Shown here: in pieces, positions 9,916-24,462 of the stretch
Position numbering within the stretch: position 1 is the stretch's first letter
Layout: the number at the start of each line of letters is the position of its first letter
NCBI GenBank assembly: GCA_018398815.1
Contig: CM031596.1
Coordinates: 74,362,286-74,426,285 of the forward strand
Reading direction: 5' to 3'
Length of the DNA stretch: 64,000 nucleotides
Source: Conus ventricosus
Taxonomy: Eukaryota; Mollusca; Gastropoda; Neogastropoda; Conidae
Position numbers and translations under genes: made by a program
The notes under the pieces: model-generated
Database searches by the model: none
What the model saw: only the letters and a program-made list of their open reading frames with translations
What the model was told of the DNA's origin: nothing

Positions 9916-12900
9916 GGGTTTTCAATTTTAAAAATGTCCCCCCTTCCCCAAATTTCTTTTAAACGGTTTTTTTGGAAAGATTTTTAAAACCGTTTTTCCC
10001 CATTGGGAAGGATTAAAACTGTTTTTTCCCTTCCTTTTTATTTAATTTTTCACATTTTTTCCTCTCCAAAGGAACCTTAAGGGGAAAAATTAATGCTTTT
10101 CAAAACGGTTTTTCCCCCAAAAAAGGGAAAATTTTTTGGTTAATTTTAAATTTTTAAAAATTTTTTAAGTGCCCTTTTAACATTTGCTATTTTTTTTAAA
10201 ATGGAACCCTTCTTTTCTTAAGGCCCTTGTTTGGTTAACATTTTTTTTTTTCCCCATTTTGGTTTAATTTTTAGGAAATTCCAAATAAACCTTCTTCCCT
10301 TCTTTAAAGTGAAGGCCAAAACCCTTTTATAACCTCGGGGAAATTTTAACCCCCTTTTCTTTGGCCCCCGGTTTTTTTTTAGAAGTATTTTTTTTTTTTT
10401 CCCAAAAAACCAAGGCAGGGTTAAATTTTAAACCCCGTTTTCCCCGAATTGTTTAAATGATGCCCTAAAAACAATTTTTTCCCGGTTTTGGGTTTTTAAA
10501 ATTTTCCCCAAACATTTTTTGAAAGGAAATTTAAAAAAGGGAGGGCATTAAAAATTCCTTAAAATTTAATCTGGGGGGCCGCCAAATCATAAAATTTAAT
10601 TAACAATGACACCCCTCAAATTTTTTGGTTGGTGAAACTCCCCCAAAAAAAAATTGTACTCCAAACCCTAAATTTTTAACCCCCCTTTAAAAAGAACCCC
10701 CCCCCGGGGAAAAGCTTTTTTTTATTTTCCACCATTAATTTTTAAGAAGCAAAACTTTGCTTTTTTTGCGAAATCCAAACCTGGGTTTGGATGTCGCCCC
10801 TTTTTTGTAAATTTTAAACCCCAATTTTTCCCTTTTGTGTTAGTTAAACCTTTTCATTTTTTAAACCTTTCAGGACCGGGGGTTTTTTTTTTCCCCGAAT
10901 TTTTCAATCCATTTCCAAAACCCAAACCGGGTTTTTTTTTTAAAAACAGAACAAATAAAAATAAAGGGCTTTAAAAAGGGAAATTTCTTTTCCGAAAATT
11001 CAAAAATTAAAACCCTAATCAAAGCCCCAGGGTTTTTTAAAAAAGGTTGGGACCCCTTTAACAGGTACCCCCCCTTTTTTTCCCGGGCCGCACCCCAAAA
11101 GAAACGGGGATTGCATCGTCCTTTTCCAAATTCCTTTTTTTTTTTGGAAAACACCGGGGTTTGGAGTGTTCCAAAGGGCCTTTATCTTAAGCCCTGTTTT
11201 TGGGAAAAAGGGCGGGAAAAAACTTTTAAACACCTTTCCCACTTTTTTTGGGTAAATTGCGGGGCCCGCCAAGAAAAACCGGAAAACCCGAAGCATAAAC
11301 TGACCTTTTTAAAAGGTTTGAACGCACAAAAAACCCCAAATTTTGCAAAAGGGACCCTTTAAATTCCCTACGTTTTTTTTTAACCCAAAAAAAATAAAGT
11401 CCCCCCCAAACTTTTTTTTCCCCAATTTTACCCGGGATCGAAAGTAAAACACCCACTGGAAACATTTTGCCCTTCTGGCCTAACTGGGGGGGAATGGGAA
11501 AAAATAAACATTATTTGAAATTTTTGCGGGGGCCAAAGAACAGGGGGTTGGAAAAACAAATTTCAGGCCCTTTTCCAAAAAACAATAAAAAAAGGGGCCC
11601 CAAAATTTTAATTTATTTATTTCCCCAATTTTCCAAAAAACCCCAAAGTTTTAAAAACTAGAAAAGTCGGGTAGTTTGCGGCCCATGTTTAAAAAGCGCC
11701 TTTTTTTGACCCCCAACTCCATGGGAAATTAAAAAACTTTTCAAAAATTCTTTAAAAAAAAGGGGTAAAAAAACAAAACAAAATTTTGGCCCAAAAATTT
11801 CCCAAAAAAAAACCCCCAAAAAATTTCTTTCCAAGTGCCCCCAAAAAGAAAAGCTACAAACTCCCCTTTAACCCCTGTAAAAAGGCGCTTTTTTTTAAAC
11901 CCCCTAATTTTTTTTAAATTTCCAAATATCCCCCCTTTTTTTCCCCAAAATTTCCCATAAGGGTGGCCTAAAGAACACTTTCCCTTAAAGGCCGCCTGAA
12001 TTTACCCCAATCACCGGTTTTAACTTTGCTTTCCAAGGCCTTTTTTAAACCTTTTCCAAATGGACCCTTTTTTCCCTAAACCAGGGGGGGTTGGGGGTAT
12101 TTTTTCCTCCCCCCCTTTAATGCCCCCCGTGTCTTATTAAAATTTTGGTGTTTCCCTTACAAATACCCGGGGTTCAAAAACCGGTTGTTTTCGGTTTTTC
12201 TGGGTCGGGCCTTTCTTTTTTCCCAAGTTTTTTTTTCTTTTTCTTCAAATTTTCTTTTAAAAATCCGCCCAAAGTTTGGCTATCGTTTTTAAATTTTTTT
12301 TCTTTTTTTTTCTTTTTTAATATGCCCAATTCTTTTCAAACTAGTTTTCTTTTTTTTTTTAAAAATTTTCCCTCTAGTTCCCAAGTTTGTAAACCGTTTT
12401 TTAATTGCCCGAGCTTTAAGTTTTAAAAGGGGCTGTTTTCCCTTCCCGGGGTTTCGGCCTTTTATTATAATTTCTTCTCCAGGGTTTTTCTTTAATTCCA
12501 TTTTTTTTTGTTTTTTGGTTTGAATTTTTTTTTAATTCTTTTTTTGGGTTTTTTAGCTTTTTGGGAGTTCCTGCAGTGTGTTTTAAATTTTAGAAAAACC
12601 CCTCCTTTTTTAAATTTTCCCGGTTTAAAACCAGACCAAGGCGTTTTGCCCCTTTCACACTGAGTCTTTGTAAAATTTTTATCGGGGCAAAAAAACTTTA
12701 AAGGGGTTTGGTTTATTGAAACCCAAAACAATTCTCCTTGAACCCGCCCTTTCCAAAAAAAGACCATTTTCCCAAATTTTCAAAATCCTTTTTGGGTCTA
12801 AACATTGGGGGGTTCTTGACCTAAACTTTTGAAAAAAGCCCCGCCCCGTACTTTCTTTTTAATTCCCGCCGCATTGAGAGCGCTGACGATGCTGTGTAAA

Positions 12901-15470
12901 AGGGGCATTTCACTCATGCGTTCCAGGACCCCAAAAACAACAAAATTTTTTCCCAGTTTCCCCAATTCCTCCCCTTTTTTTAAAAATAATTAATTTTTTA
13001 ATTTTTTGTTTATAAAAAAAAGGGCATAGCCCCTGGCCCATTTTAACCCTTTATGAAACTGAAAGAACCCGGGGGGGAAAGGGGGAAAAAAGGGGAAATT
13101 TTACTGCCCCCAAATAACCCATCCTTTGTGCGGATCAAATTCTTATGTAAAATTTTCCCCAGCCCCAGGGGGGGATGAAGTGATTGTCCCGGTTGAAACG
13201 TTTTACTTTCAAAATAGAACTCGTTTTAAAACAACGGGGGGGGGGACCCCAAACGGGCATTTTTGTAAAAATCGGGGGGGGGCCCCTCTTTTAAGAAAAA
13301 TTTTTTAAAAAAATTTGGGGGCAAGAAATATTTTCTTTACACAATGCAGACATTTTTTTAACCTTTCTGATTCTATGGCCCCCGGGGAATGAAAGGTGAT
13401 CTTGCTTTTTCCCGGTCGAAAATGAAAAAAGCGCTAAAACATAGAAAAAGGCCCCCCAATACAAAAGGGAGGGGAAAAAGTATCGCTGAAAATTTTTTGG
13501 AGGGAAAATTTCGCTTTTCCACCCCTTAGATTTTGAGTTTTTAAAAAGGGCGCATCCCAACCATATTTTCAAAGGAGCATTAAAAAACGATTGTTCTTTT
13601 AACTAAACATTTTTAACGAATAAAAAACGTGTTATCAAATCATCAGAAAACCCCGAAGAAAAGTACAGCATTTCTGACATCTCTTTAAAAGGTTTGACTT
13701 GTTAGAAACCCTGATTTAGCAGAGCTGATTAAGGACCCATATGGCCCAAGAAAAGCAATATTTACACAGAGGGGGATTAAACCAAAAAACATATCCCAGA
13801 AGCAGGGCAACACTATATGGAATTTTGGGTTTTGCCCCCCCACCCCCCCCCATCCTTAAAGGGTTTTAAAAAATTGCTGTGTGAAGTTTGAAAAACCCGT
13901 TCAAAGAGCAAGTGAAAATTTTTTTAATCCTAAAATAACGAAAGTGCAATGTAAAATTTGAGGTGGGCCCTAACCAAACCCAACGCCGGGCTTGGGACCT
14001 TTTTCATCATTTTGACAAAATTTAAGAAAATTTTTGGGGGGTGGGGGGTAAAAACCAACAGCGGGCCCTAGGTCAAAAGATTTCCCATCTTCCCCAATGT
14101 TAGGTTTGATGATTTTTAAAAACCCAAAATTACGGTTTTGGATTGAAAAAAAGGTCAACAGAGGATAATGATTTGGTAGGGAAGCGGGAGAAAAGTGAGG
14201 GGAGTAATAAACATTAAAATTTTGAAAAGAAGAAGAACCCGAAAAACCCGCTTAAGGGAATTTGTTTTTAATTATGATCCCGCAGTGAAAAATTAAAAAT
14301 AACGATTAGAAAAAGTATTAAACAAAAATTTTTTTTCCTTTTAAAAAAGAAAGTCTTTTAAAGGTTTATCCAAATGTGCCTCAGCCCCGGGAATCCCAAA
14401 AGAAAGATAGAAAGGAAATTCTGCTTTTATGCCCCCCCTGAAGTAAAAAACCTTCAGATTACAAAAAATTTACCCCAAATGCAACAAAACCTAGAGCAGA
14501 CCTTTCAAAATACCCAAACCAAACAAAGGTTTTCGCTCCCCTTTAAATTGCGGGTTACATATGTTAATACTGGAGCATCGCCCAAAAAGCGCTCAATCAC
14601 GGAACGAGTTTTTGGGTCTTTTACCCAACGGTTTTGGGTGCGCCCCAGTTTTAACCTCTAGGGGTTGTCTTTAGCCTCGGTGGGTTTAAAAATTTAGCTG
14701 TAAGGGGCGCGGCCCAAAAAATTTAAAAAACTAAACTCCAAAAGCCACACGCTATGGTTAAAACTAATAAAAACAAAACCTTAGCTCTTCAAACTGACAA
14801 AAAAATAAACGTATTGACTCAAAACATCAGGATAAGAATTTAATCGTTTACAGGCCGTTTTTAAAAGACTACAAAAGACAAAAGTTTGATCTTCAAAAAA
14901 AGGGGGGGCAATTTTTTCTCAACGGGGGGGCCAACCCCCGAGCAATAAAAGGAATGAAAAAAAAAAGAAAAGGAGAATTAAACTTTTGTTTTTAAACAGC
15001 TCCCCTTTAAACCCAATCCCAAGGGCGTTTATTTTTTAGTTTGAGTCCAAGCAAAAAAAGGGCCCGTTGATATTGTTTTCGGATTAAGTATTTTTTTTTT
15101 TTTTTAAAATTTAAAATTTTTTGAGTTAGAAAAAAAAACTCGCAGGGAAATAAGATATTGAAGGGAAAGACAAATTGGGTTTAAAGGAATGCTTGAAAAG
15201 GGGTTTTTTTCCAAGAGACTAAAAGATATTGTTTTAGAAGCTTTGATCCAACAAACGTACAGGAAAGCGTTTTTCATGCTTTTTCTCAATTTTCCGGGCC
15301 CAAACAAACAATAGACCCCCCAGTTAAAGTAATGTTTAGCTTTTTAAATTGACTATGTAAAAAAAAAGGGAAGAAAACCCTAAAAGGTCTGGGTCTCGAC
15401 TAAAAACAGACTATTCTTTCTCGTAATGCCCCTTAAAACCCCGGTTGGGAAAGACGAACTGCTTGCACAT
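9580..15470. other. Polinton 1 interior, unreadable consensus
   Basis: Runs of A, C, G and T are so inflated that no frame survives more than ~90 codons. The expected contents by comparison with other Polintons are major capsid protein, protease and further genes, but I cannot point to any of them. An A run of more than 30 bases near 9870-9907 marks the onset. Confidence 0.8.
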
Positions 15471-15479
15471 TTTGACGCT

Positions 15480-17440
15480 GCCCCCCTAAAAGAACCCAAA
15501 ATGAGAGGCTCCGTTGGTCAGGGGGCCCAAAAGCCCTAAGATCAGTTTTAAAACAGCCCTAATTTGACCGTTTGGTGGGCCCAGGTTTTAACATTCCACT
15601 CCCTCGGGAGTTGGTTTCAAAAAAGCAGTTTCTAAAAAAAAAGAAACAGACAAAATGTTTTGGGGGTTTTGTTCTCGCAAGCGGGAAAAATATCCGAAAA
15701 AAACGCAGGGGAGAGTGTCAAACCCTATCGCCCTTTTACATAAATTGTCTTAACTTTAGGGGGGTGCCCTTTTCCTTTTTGTGTAAAAAAATTTTGATGG
15801 GTTTTGAAGAACAAAAAAAAACCAAAAACCTTTTAATGTAAACACATGGGATGGGGAAAAAAATTTTGGGTTCCCAAATTTAAAGTGCCAAAAAACGGAA
15901 ACCCAATAGGCAACCCAACAAAAATCATTTTGGGACTTACTACGGGTTTTCAGCGGGGTACCGCTTTACACTTTAATAGAAAAAGGAGTAAATAATGCAA
16001 AAATTTTTTCAAAAGGGGGCCAAACAAAAATTTCTGTGGGAAAATGTTTAAAAAGAATGCCACTTTTCAACCCGCGAGGGGGAAAACATAAAAAACCCCT
16101 GTTTTTGGTCCAGTTGACTGTAATCCCGAACTAATTACGCCCCCCCTGGATCTAAATTTTTATTTTAAGAAGGGAAGCGGTCCCAAAATCCACCATTTTT
16201 TTATGCGTTTTTGAATCGCTCATTGTTCCTATAAAGGGGCCCACCGCCACAAAAAATTTCCCAAAAAAACAGTCTTAATGAGTAATCTTTCCAAATTTTT
16301 TTTCTTTTGCTTTCTCGTTTTGGGTTCGGAGGGGTTTCATTCAGAGCCAAAATTAATAAAGGGGGGCCTAATGTTTAAAAAATATTTCTTAGAACGCATC
16401 CCCGCAAGGGGCGCAAAACGTTCAAAAATCTAAATTTATTTTAAATCAAATGACCCCAAAAAGGCCCAAAACCACAGTATGACTCAGCCACACATTTTTT
16501 GGATTTGGGGTTTGGGTCTCTCATCAACGCAGAAAACCCGGGCCCGAAAAGAAACCATGATCACTTTTCCGAAAGTTCAGAGGAGCAGCGCCCAGTAAAT
16601 GAATCTTAAACAAAAGTTTGACCCTAAGACTTTGGAAGCTGCCTGTATTCTTTCACAACTTTTCCCAGGTTTCGACTCCATTTTATAATGAAAAAACAGT
16701 CCCCTGCCTTCAGGGGGCATGCATTGCACAGTCATTTAAAAATTACATGTTTCTTTAATCTAAATAACAAGGGCCTTTTTTTGACCCCTATGCAACACAT
16801 GATGGGGTTTATTAGAGTCACGGGTATGTCCTTAAAGGGCCTTTCCCCAAAAAAACCAAAAAATATTTTGACCCAACTCTCGTTTTGAAAGGGCGTTTAC
16901 CCCCTTATGATCCCCCAACATGGGAAAGGGTTTTCTGGGAAAATTTCACTTCCCCCTAAAGGCGGTTCTTTTTTTGTCTTAGAGGGAAGGAGAATTTCAT
17001 TTGTTACCAGCCTGCCAAGAAGCGGGGAGAAGTTGGTGTAAAACGATGGGGGACTATCAGATTATTTTTGATGGCTGATGTTAAATTTTTTTTTGGCGGG
17101 GTCTTTGGGAAAAATTTTGAAAGACCTGGCCGAAAAAAATTTCCGCTTGGATCCCCCGGGATTACATTTCCCGCGCCCCGGGGGTTTAGTTTGGGGTGCT
17201 TTTTTAAAGTTTACTGGGGTACAGATTGGGTTTTTTGTCTGACCCACCCAAGATTCAGATGATTGAAAACCCGGGTTGCGGGGAGGAATTAGTATGGGGG
17301 TCGCAAAAAAAACTGTAAAGCAAAACAAATACTTGGGCGACTATGCCAAGTTAAAAAAGGGCCCAACCCATTTATGATTTTAGATGCCAAAAAAAAAACT
17401 GTATGGATGGGGAAAGGCGCAATCCCCTTTCCCCCCCGTC
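15480..17440 (+). pseudogene. Polinton family B DNA polymerase, corrupted reading, first ~60%
   Basis: Protein-primed replication polymerase of the element. Despite the poor consensus, landmarks occur in the right order on the plus strand. They are an N-terminal 'LNFRGVPF' segment near 15745, an endonuclease-VII-like 'HDH...FRGAA' patch near 16540-16600, and the exonuclease II 'GFDSHF' patch near 16670. 'KGVYPYD' near 16893, 'KTMGDYQ' near 17043 and a polymerase motif A relative 'LYGW' near 17398 follow. Each has a clean counterpart in the polB copy at 34.1-42.2 kb. The C-terminal motifs B and C should follow but are lost. Confidence 0.8.
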
Positions 17441-20400
17441 CCCTTTTAAAAGTACACAGGCCGGCGATCCCCCAAAAATATTCCCCAAAAAGGGTTAAAA
17501 TGGTTGGGGAGTTTAACCCCCTGATCAAAAAGCGCGGATACCTTCTTTGAATTGATTTAAAAATTTTTTATGAACTCCATGACCCGCATAATGACTACCC
17601 CTTCCCCCCCCCAAAAATCTAAAGATGGATCCAAAAAGCCGCCTAAACTTGGGCCCAAACTTCGAGGCAAAAAAAATTCGTCTTTATTAAGACTTTTTTC
17701 CCAAATTTTTTTTAAAACCTTTGGTTTTTTTAAATTGACCGCTGTTCTGATTATTGGGGTTTTCGGGGTCAAAACCTCACCAAACCATACCCCCATGAAG
17801 AAAAACCCTGAACTCAGCTATACCACTCTCAGAAAAAGAAAGTTTTAATTTGGGTGAACCCACCAGCTGGGGTTTTGGCTAGGAGAATCCGCCCCCCCCG
17901 ACTCCCCGTTGTCCACAGAGAGTGCCCTTCTGACCCCCTTCCCCAAAACCCTAATTTCATTCCCCCTTTAAATTTCCCCCCGTCCCCGTTTTTCGGGATC
18001 ATTATTAAAAAAAAGAAAGTTTAAATTAAGAAAAAACCAAATTTATTGGGACCGGGTTTTAGAATTTTCCCAAACCTTTTTAAAGTTTTTTTATGCACTT
18101 TGCGCCCTTTTATCCTCCCAAGTTTTTCCGCCCCACTTGGGGAAAACCCCACCAAACATTTTTAAAAACAAAATGAATGGGAAATTTTTTGCCCAGGAAA
18201 GAAATCCCCTGTTCCCCCTTAACTTCAAAAAGAAAAATTTTAAATGGGGGAAATACCCTGTGGATTTTTTTGGTTTTCAAAAACGTATTTTTTTCCAGGG
18301 GAAAAATTTTTGAAACCGGGCCCCGTTTTTTCCCCCCCCCCCAAAAAACCCCTCCTTCGAAAAATTTTAGGGTCCCCCCCCCCCCCCCCCCCCCAAAAAT
18401 CCCCCCCCATCCCCCAAATTCCCCCTCCCCGTTTTTCCCCCCGGGTCTTTAATTAAACACCCCCCCCAACCAAAACCCCCCCGGGTTTTTTGTTAAATTT
18501 TCCATTTTTATTTTCAAAATGGGCCCCCAATTCCCCCCCGGGCCAACCTTGGGAAAGGGAAACCCCCCCATTTAAACAGGGGGGATTAAAATAATTAAAT
18601 TCCCCCTCCCCCCAACCTTTTTATTATAAGGGGGAAATTTCCCCAAACCCCCCCCCATCCCCCCCCCAATTTCATTAAATCTTTATTTCCCCCCCCATGG
18701 GTTTGCTTGAACCCCCAAAATTTCCGAAATTTTTTTCCCCTTAAAATTTTCCCCCCGAATTTTACCCCCCCTTTTTTCCCCCCCCCCCAATTTGGGGGTT
18801 TAATTTGGCCCCCGGTGATCCCCCGGAAAAGAAAAATACCAAAACATTGATTTAAACCCCCCCCCCCCAAAATTTTTTTTTCCTTTAAATAAATTTTTAA
18901 CACCCATGAAATTTTTTTCCCCCCCGAAAACAAATTTCAAAGGGCCTCCCCCCCTTTTTTCCCTTGAAAATTCCTTGGGGTTTCGTTACCCCCGGGGACC
19001 TTCCTTCAGAAAATTTTTTTCCCAAAAATTTAAAAAACCCCCCAAATATTTTTTAAGGGTTTTAAATTTTAAAATTTTTAAAAGCGGGCCCCGTTTGAAC
19101 CCTTTGGGTTTGGTTTTATCCCCCCGCAGGGGGGGTACCCTTTTGACCAAAAAGAATTACCCCCTTTTAAGTAGCCCTTTTTTTTTGTTTTGTTTTTTTC
19201 CCTTTTCCCCTCGGGGTTTAAATAAAAAAAACAAAAGGCGGGCCCCCCAAAATTTTCCCCCCTTTTTTTACAAATTTCTTTTTATTTCCCAAAAAAATTT
19301 TTGGGGTTACCCCCCCCCCCCCAACCCCCCCCCCAAACCCCCCAATCATTCCCCCAAAGCCCCCCCCCCCCCCCCCCCCCCCCCCCGTGTTTCCCCCCCC
19401 CCGGGTTCCCCCCCCCCCGGTTTAAATAAAAGGTACCCCCCTTTATTTCAATCCAAAGGTAAAAAGGGTTTTCCGGACGAAGGGCTCTCCTTCAGCAACA
19501 ATTTTTTTGTTTTTCCCTTTTAAAAGCTTTTTTTTTGGTTTTAGGGCCCTTTTAAATTCTTCATTAAATTTATTGCGCGCCCCAAAAATGAGGGCAGTCT
19601 TTTTAACCCAATTTTGGTTTTTCGAAATTGTCCCAAACAGCTCTCTGTTAAAAATGGGGGAAGGAGAAAAAGGGGGTTTTTGGCTAACTGTTTGTTAAGT
19701 TTTTTAACCCAAAGCCTGTGATCTGTGAACTCCCCCGGGAAAGCCCTTTTTTAATTTGGTAACCCCTTGTTTTTAACCCAAAAATTGATTCACTTTGGCC
19801 CCTTTTAAAAAATTTTTTCCCTTTTATAACTTGAAACATCGGGATAAGTTTGTGGGCCCCGTTGGTATAAAAAAATTGTATAGCGAAAAGCAACAGCAGA
19901 ACACCTTTTTTTTGTTTAAAGGGCCCCCCTTTTGTATCTTTAAGCCCTGTTTAATGAAAAGTGAGTGCGTACTTAAAATTTTTTCGCTAAACCCTATCAG
20001 AGGGTAAAAAATAGAAGATCCCTTTGATGGGTTTTCGTTTGGGGTTGTGTTTACAAAGTGGGGGGTCCCCTGTATTCGTTTTTGGGGGGCAGGGGAAAAA
20101 AAATTTGGCCCAAAACGTTTGTTTAGATAACCATTCCTTTGCTGTTTGTTCACCGAAATCCCCGCTGCTTGTTAGCTTTTTTTAAATTTCGGATTCCCTT
20201 TCCCCAAAATCCTTTGGGCGAAAATTTAAAAGATTTTTTTCAAATTTTTTTTCAGCCAATTTTTATTGGGGCCCAAAAAAATACCAGCGGGTTCCAAACC
20301 CAAAAACATAAAAAAAATATTTTCTTGCATCTTTTGTTTTTTTTGAGGGGTTTTAAAATTTACGAATTTTTGGGGGGGGCAAAGTCTGGACCGGTTTTCC

Positions 20401-21590
20401 TGTTTTCCCAGTAAAATTTTTTTATTTTCTTGAAACAACATCCCTTTAAAAAAGTAAGCCCGCATGCCCCTGTTCTTTCAGTGGTCATTAATAAAATCCA
20501 AGCTCAAGCTTGCTTTTTAAAAGGCCTTGTGCAGCGCTAGTTGCTCCATAGCTTTGTTTAAACCCTTTTTTTTCTCGCCTTTATCCCGCATTTTCTAAAG
20601 CGAAATTAAATTCCGCTAAAAGCAAACGCATTTACCACAGCGCCGCCTAAATTATTGCGAGTGGAAGCCATTTTTTATAAAAAGTAAATTTTTTTTTACA
20701 TATTTTTTTTTGTCTGGAAAATTTTTCCTTTCTTAACTAGAAAAAACTTTCGTTCCCAAACCCAAAGCTGCAATGATAGCCCAATTTTGCCTTTTCGGAA
20801 TCTCAAAGTTCCCAGGGTTTTCCCCCAAAAATTTGCTGGGTTTAATTTTTAAAAAGCTTTTTCCCAAACATTGAGTTCCCCACACTTAGGGCCAAACCAA
20901 AAAACAGCAGAATGGAAAACAAGGGGGCAACGTTTTTTTTTGGTGGGCCAAAAAAGAAAATAAAAATAAATTTTAATTTTAAAAAACATGAAAAATTTAG
21001 ATCTCTACAGCTACAAAAGGGAGCCAAACCTTTCCCGAAATTATAATGACCCCAACTATACCAAGCATTTTGCCCAAAAAAGGAGAGGTTTATTTCCTTT
21101 TGGGAGCAAGGGGGGAAAACCCAAAAAAGTTCCTCGGAACCCGAATTCAGCATTGAACCGATTCACCCAGATTGCCCCAAAACATTTTAAAGTATCATTT
21201 AAAAGGTTGAAGCGCACTTGGGTTTTAAATGGGGAAAATGTGGGGCAAAACCCGGGTTTTTTATTTGGGACCCCAAAAATATCAGTAGATTTGCCCCCCC
21301 AAAATTTAAAAATTTTGACAAAAAATCCTTTGTTTTGATTTAACGCCAAAACCCGTTTTAACAAATCCCTTAGGGGTCTCAGGATGGATTTTAAATTCAG
21401 ATTTGGAACTTTTTTATCCCCCATTAATTTATGGGATTAAAAACTTTTTAAACATATAGATTTTAATTTTTCCCTTTAAATGAAAGATGGGGGAAAAACC
21501 TCAGAACCAGGGGAAAAAGGAAACAGGGGGGAGAAAGTAAACCAAAGCCGAAAAACAGCAGGGAAAAAGCGGAAACAGGTGAAGGCCCTT
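17440..21590. other. Polinton 1 interior, unreadable (polB C-terminus expected)
   Basis: C-runs of 8 to >20 dominate 18.3-19.5 kb. The end of polB and any following gene should be here by comparison with the other copies, but no motif can be read with confidence. Long open frames such as 18906-19523 are proline and phenylalanine runs produced by the base runs. Confidence 0.8.
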
Positions 21591-22000
21591 TAAAATTTCC
21601 CGGGCGTGTTGAAGGGAGGAAAAAAATTAGCAAGTGGAACCCCGACCAAATTTTTTTTAAAGTTACAGGGAAAAATGACCTCATGAAAAAATAACACCCG
21701 CCCAAACCCCCCAGAACAAGTTGAAATTCCCAAAGCCCGCTATAAAAAACTCCCTGTGATACAAGGGCACCAAAATCTTCATGGAATATTGAACTTAAAA
21801 CTTTGCCCTTTTTTGGGGCCATTGCTGCTGTTGGGGGGAGTTTTTTTAGGGTATTAAAAAATAAAAAACAATGGGGAAAAGAAAAAAGCTATCCAAAAAA
21901 AAAACTGAGCCCAAATAAATGCTAAAAAGACAACCGCCCAAAAACCGCCCAAAAACAAAGCGTCTTTTTTATCCATTTAAAATGGAAAAAATTTTAAAAC
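21590..22000 (+). pseudogene. Corrupted copy of the Polinton small membrane-protein gene
   Basis: This stretch matches 29030-29370 base for base apart from homopolymer changes (shared 'cttcatggaatattgaact' and 'gccattgctgctgttggg'). In the clean copy it encodes a hydrophobic segment followed by a lysine-rich tail. Here all frames are broken. Confidence 0.75.
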
Positions 22001-22269
22001 CCTTTAAATTTTTAAATTTTTTTTTAAAAAAATTTTAAACTGGCGTATTTTAAAAAATGGTTTTCAAAAAATAAAAAAAAGGAGTCTATAAAAGGCCTTT
22101 CCCTAGACCCGGGGTTATAAACAATGCGGTTTGTTTTCGGATGTAAGACTTTTCCCTTTAAAATCTATGCAGAGAACGTGAGCAAAACTCCTCAACGATT
22201 TACGCGTAATTTTGGGGCTTTTGGGGTATAAATTAGACATCTCTATTTAAGATAAAAAACCAAACTTTT

Positions 22270-22650
22270 ATTTTTTTGATAAATTTTTAAGTAACTTTAA
22301 AAAAAGACCTTGGTTGTACTTAAGGGGTGACTTAAACAAAACTTTTAAAAAAAAACTTATTTTAAAAAATAAAATTAAAAAAAAATTAAACCAAAAAAAA
22401 TTATTAAGAAATTTTGGGAACTTTAATTTAAAAAAATTTAAAAAAAAAACCCTTTGGGGTAATTAAATTTAAAAAATTTGAGGACTTAAAAAAAAAACTT
22501 GGGAAATGAATTTGGGGTTTTAAAAACTTGGGGGGCTTTTTTAAAAACTTAACCACACCCTTTGAGGTAACTTAATTAACCTTTACCCCCCAAGTCGTTC
22601 AAAAGGGGTAACAGGATACACTTCCCTAAAATGAACCAAGGGGAAATTTA
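22270..22650. repeat. ACTTAA-rich subterminal zone of Polinton 1
   Basis: Many irregular repeats of the form ACTTAA/ACTTGGGG occur, corrupted by base-run errors. The same zone follows the membrane-protein gene in Polinton 2 (29660-29835) and, inverted, follows polB in Polinton 3 (33860-34100). Confidence 0.7.
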
Positions 22651-22699
22651 AACGCTGTAATGTCTTGGGGGTGTTGAAAAAGTTTCTTTCCCTGGGGCC

Positions 22700-23560
22700 C
22701 ATTGTGAACTTGGTGCGTCTCATTTTGTGTAAGCCCTGTGTTTTGTGCGCTGGGGACAGTGGGGGTCATCACACACAAAATACACACGGGGCCCCTTACC
22801 AAATGTTAATAACACTTTTAAAGTGAAAAGGGCGTTAAATCCCAAAAAAAACAACCCCCCACACGCGCGCGCCTGCACACACCACACAAAATTCTTCGCG
22901 CCAGCCTGCTAAAAAAACACCCACCCACACACACCCCACACACATGCCCCCCCAAAGAAAATGTACGGCGGCCCCCGGGGGGGATCTGTGATAGGACCCC
23001 GCGCACTATCCGATTACTTCCCATGGGGCCCCCCCCCAAGCCCAAAAACCCCCCCCACACACACAACGGGAGAAAAAGAGAGAGAACAAAAAGGTGAAAA
23101 AAGAGACAGTAGTTTTACAGGGAGCAATAATTTACACGGCAAGCGGGCGAGCGCCCCTGTGTGTGAATTTTGTTTTTGTGTGTGTTGGGGGTGTGTACCA
23201 GGCTTTTTCCTTTCGGGGGTTTTAAACCCTTTGGTGGTTTTTAGCTTAAGCAGATCAAAAAAGCCCCGAACCGGGAGCAGGTTTAGCGTTCGGCCTTGGG
23301 GGGGTTTGCTTGCACCCACACCCCACACCCATCGTACGCGCGCATTTCACAACACACACAAAACCCCACACGCCCGCACACCTTTCACAACCCCCACATA
23401 CTTACGCGCCCCAGCCTGCTAAAAAAGAAAAACACCAGCATTTGCCCGCACACAAACCCGGGCCCCCTGTCTAAAGGGGGCCGCACGCAGCTTTTTCCCA
23501 TTGCACACGAAAAATATAATGGGTGGTCTCCCTGTACGCGTGGATTGCACCACCACCCCC
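22700..23560. other. GT/CA-rich low-quality sequence near the Polinton right end
   Basis: GTGT- and CACA-rich stretches correspond in position to the GT/CA-rich zone 29840-30300 of Polinton 2. No gene is readable. Confidence 0.6.
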
Positions 23561-23597
23561 AAAAGTTTTTAAGGGCTTTAAAAATTATTTTTTAAGG

Positions 23598-24283
<686 letters not shown>

Positions 24284-24462
24284 CTGAAAACTTTAGTAAC
24301 TTAGTATTAAAACGGATAACCCTGCACAGTATGTTTGTTTGTAGATAATCGTTATTTTTTGGTTACTTGTCAGAGAACAGGAAAAGGCGGCTTTTAGGCC
24401 ACTTTCGCCCAAAAACTCGGTGGAGGAGCAAGTGAGCCAGGATTGGTTAAATGCTGTTCTCT
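24284..24462 (-). repeat. Right terminal inverted repeat of Polinton 1
   Basis: The reverse complement of the left repeat at 7510-7688 with a handful of differences. It ends CTGTTCTCT, with CCTTC immediately outside. Confidence 0.93.

Noticed and set aside
18906..19523. 205-codon frame rich in Pro/Phe
   Set aside because: Homopolymer-inflated consensus; no relation to a Polinton gene could be read.
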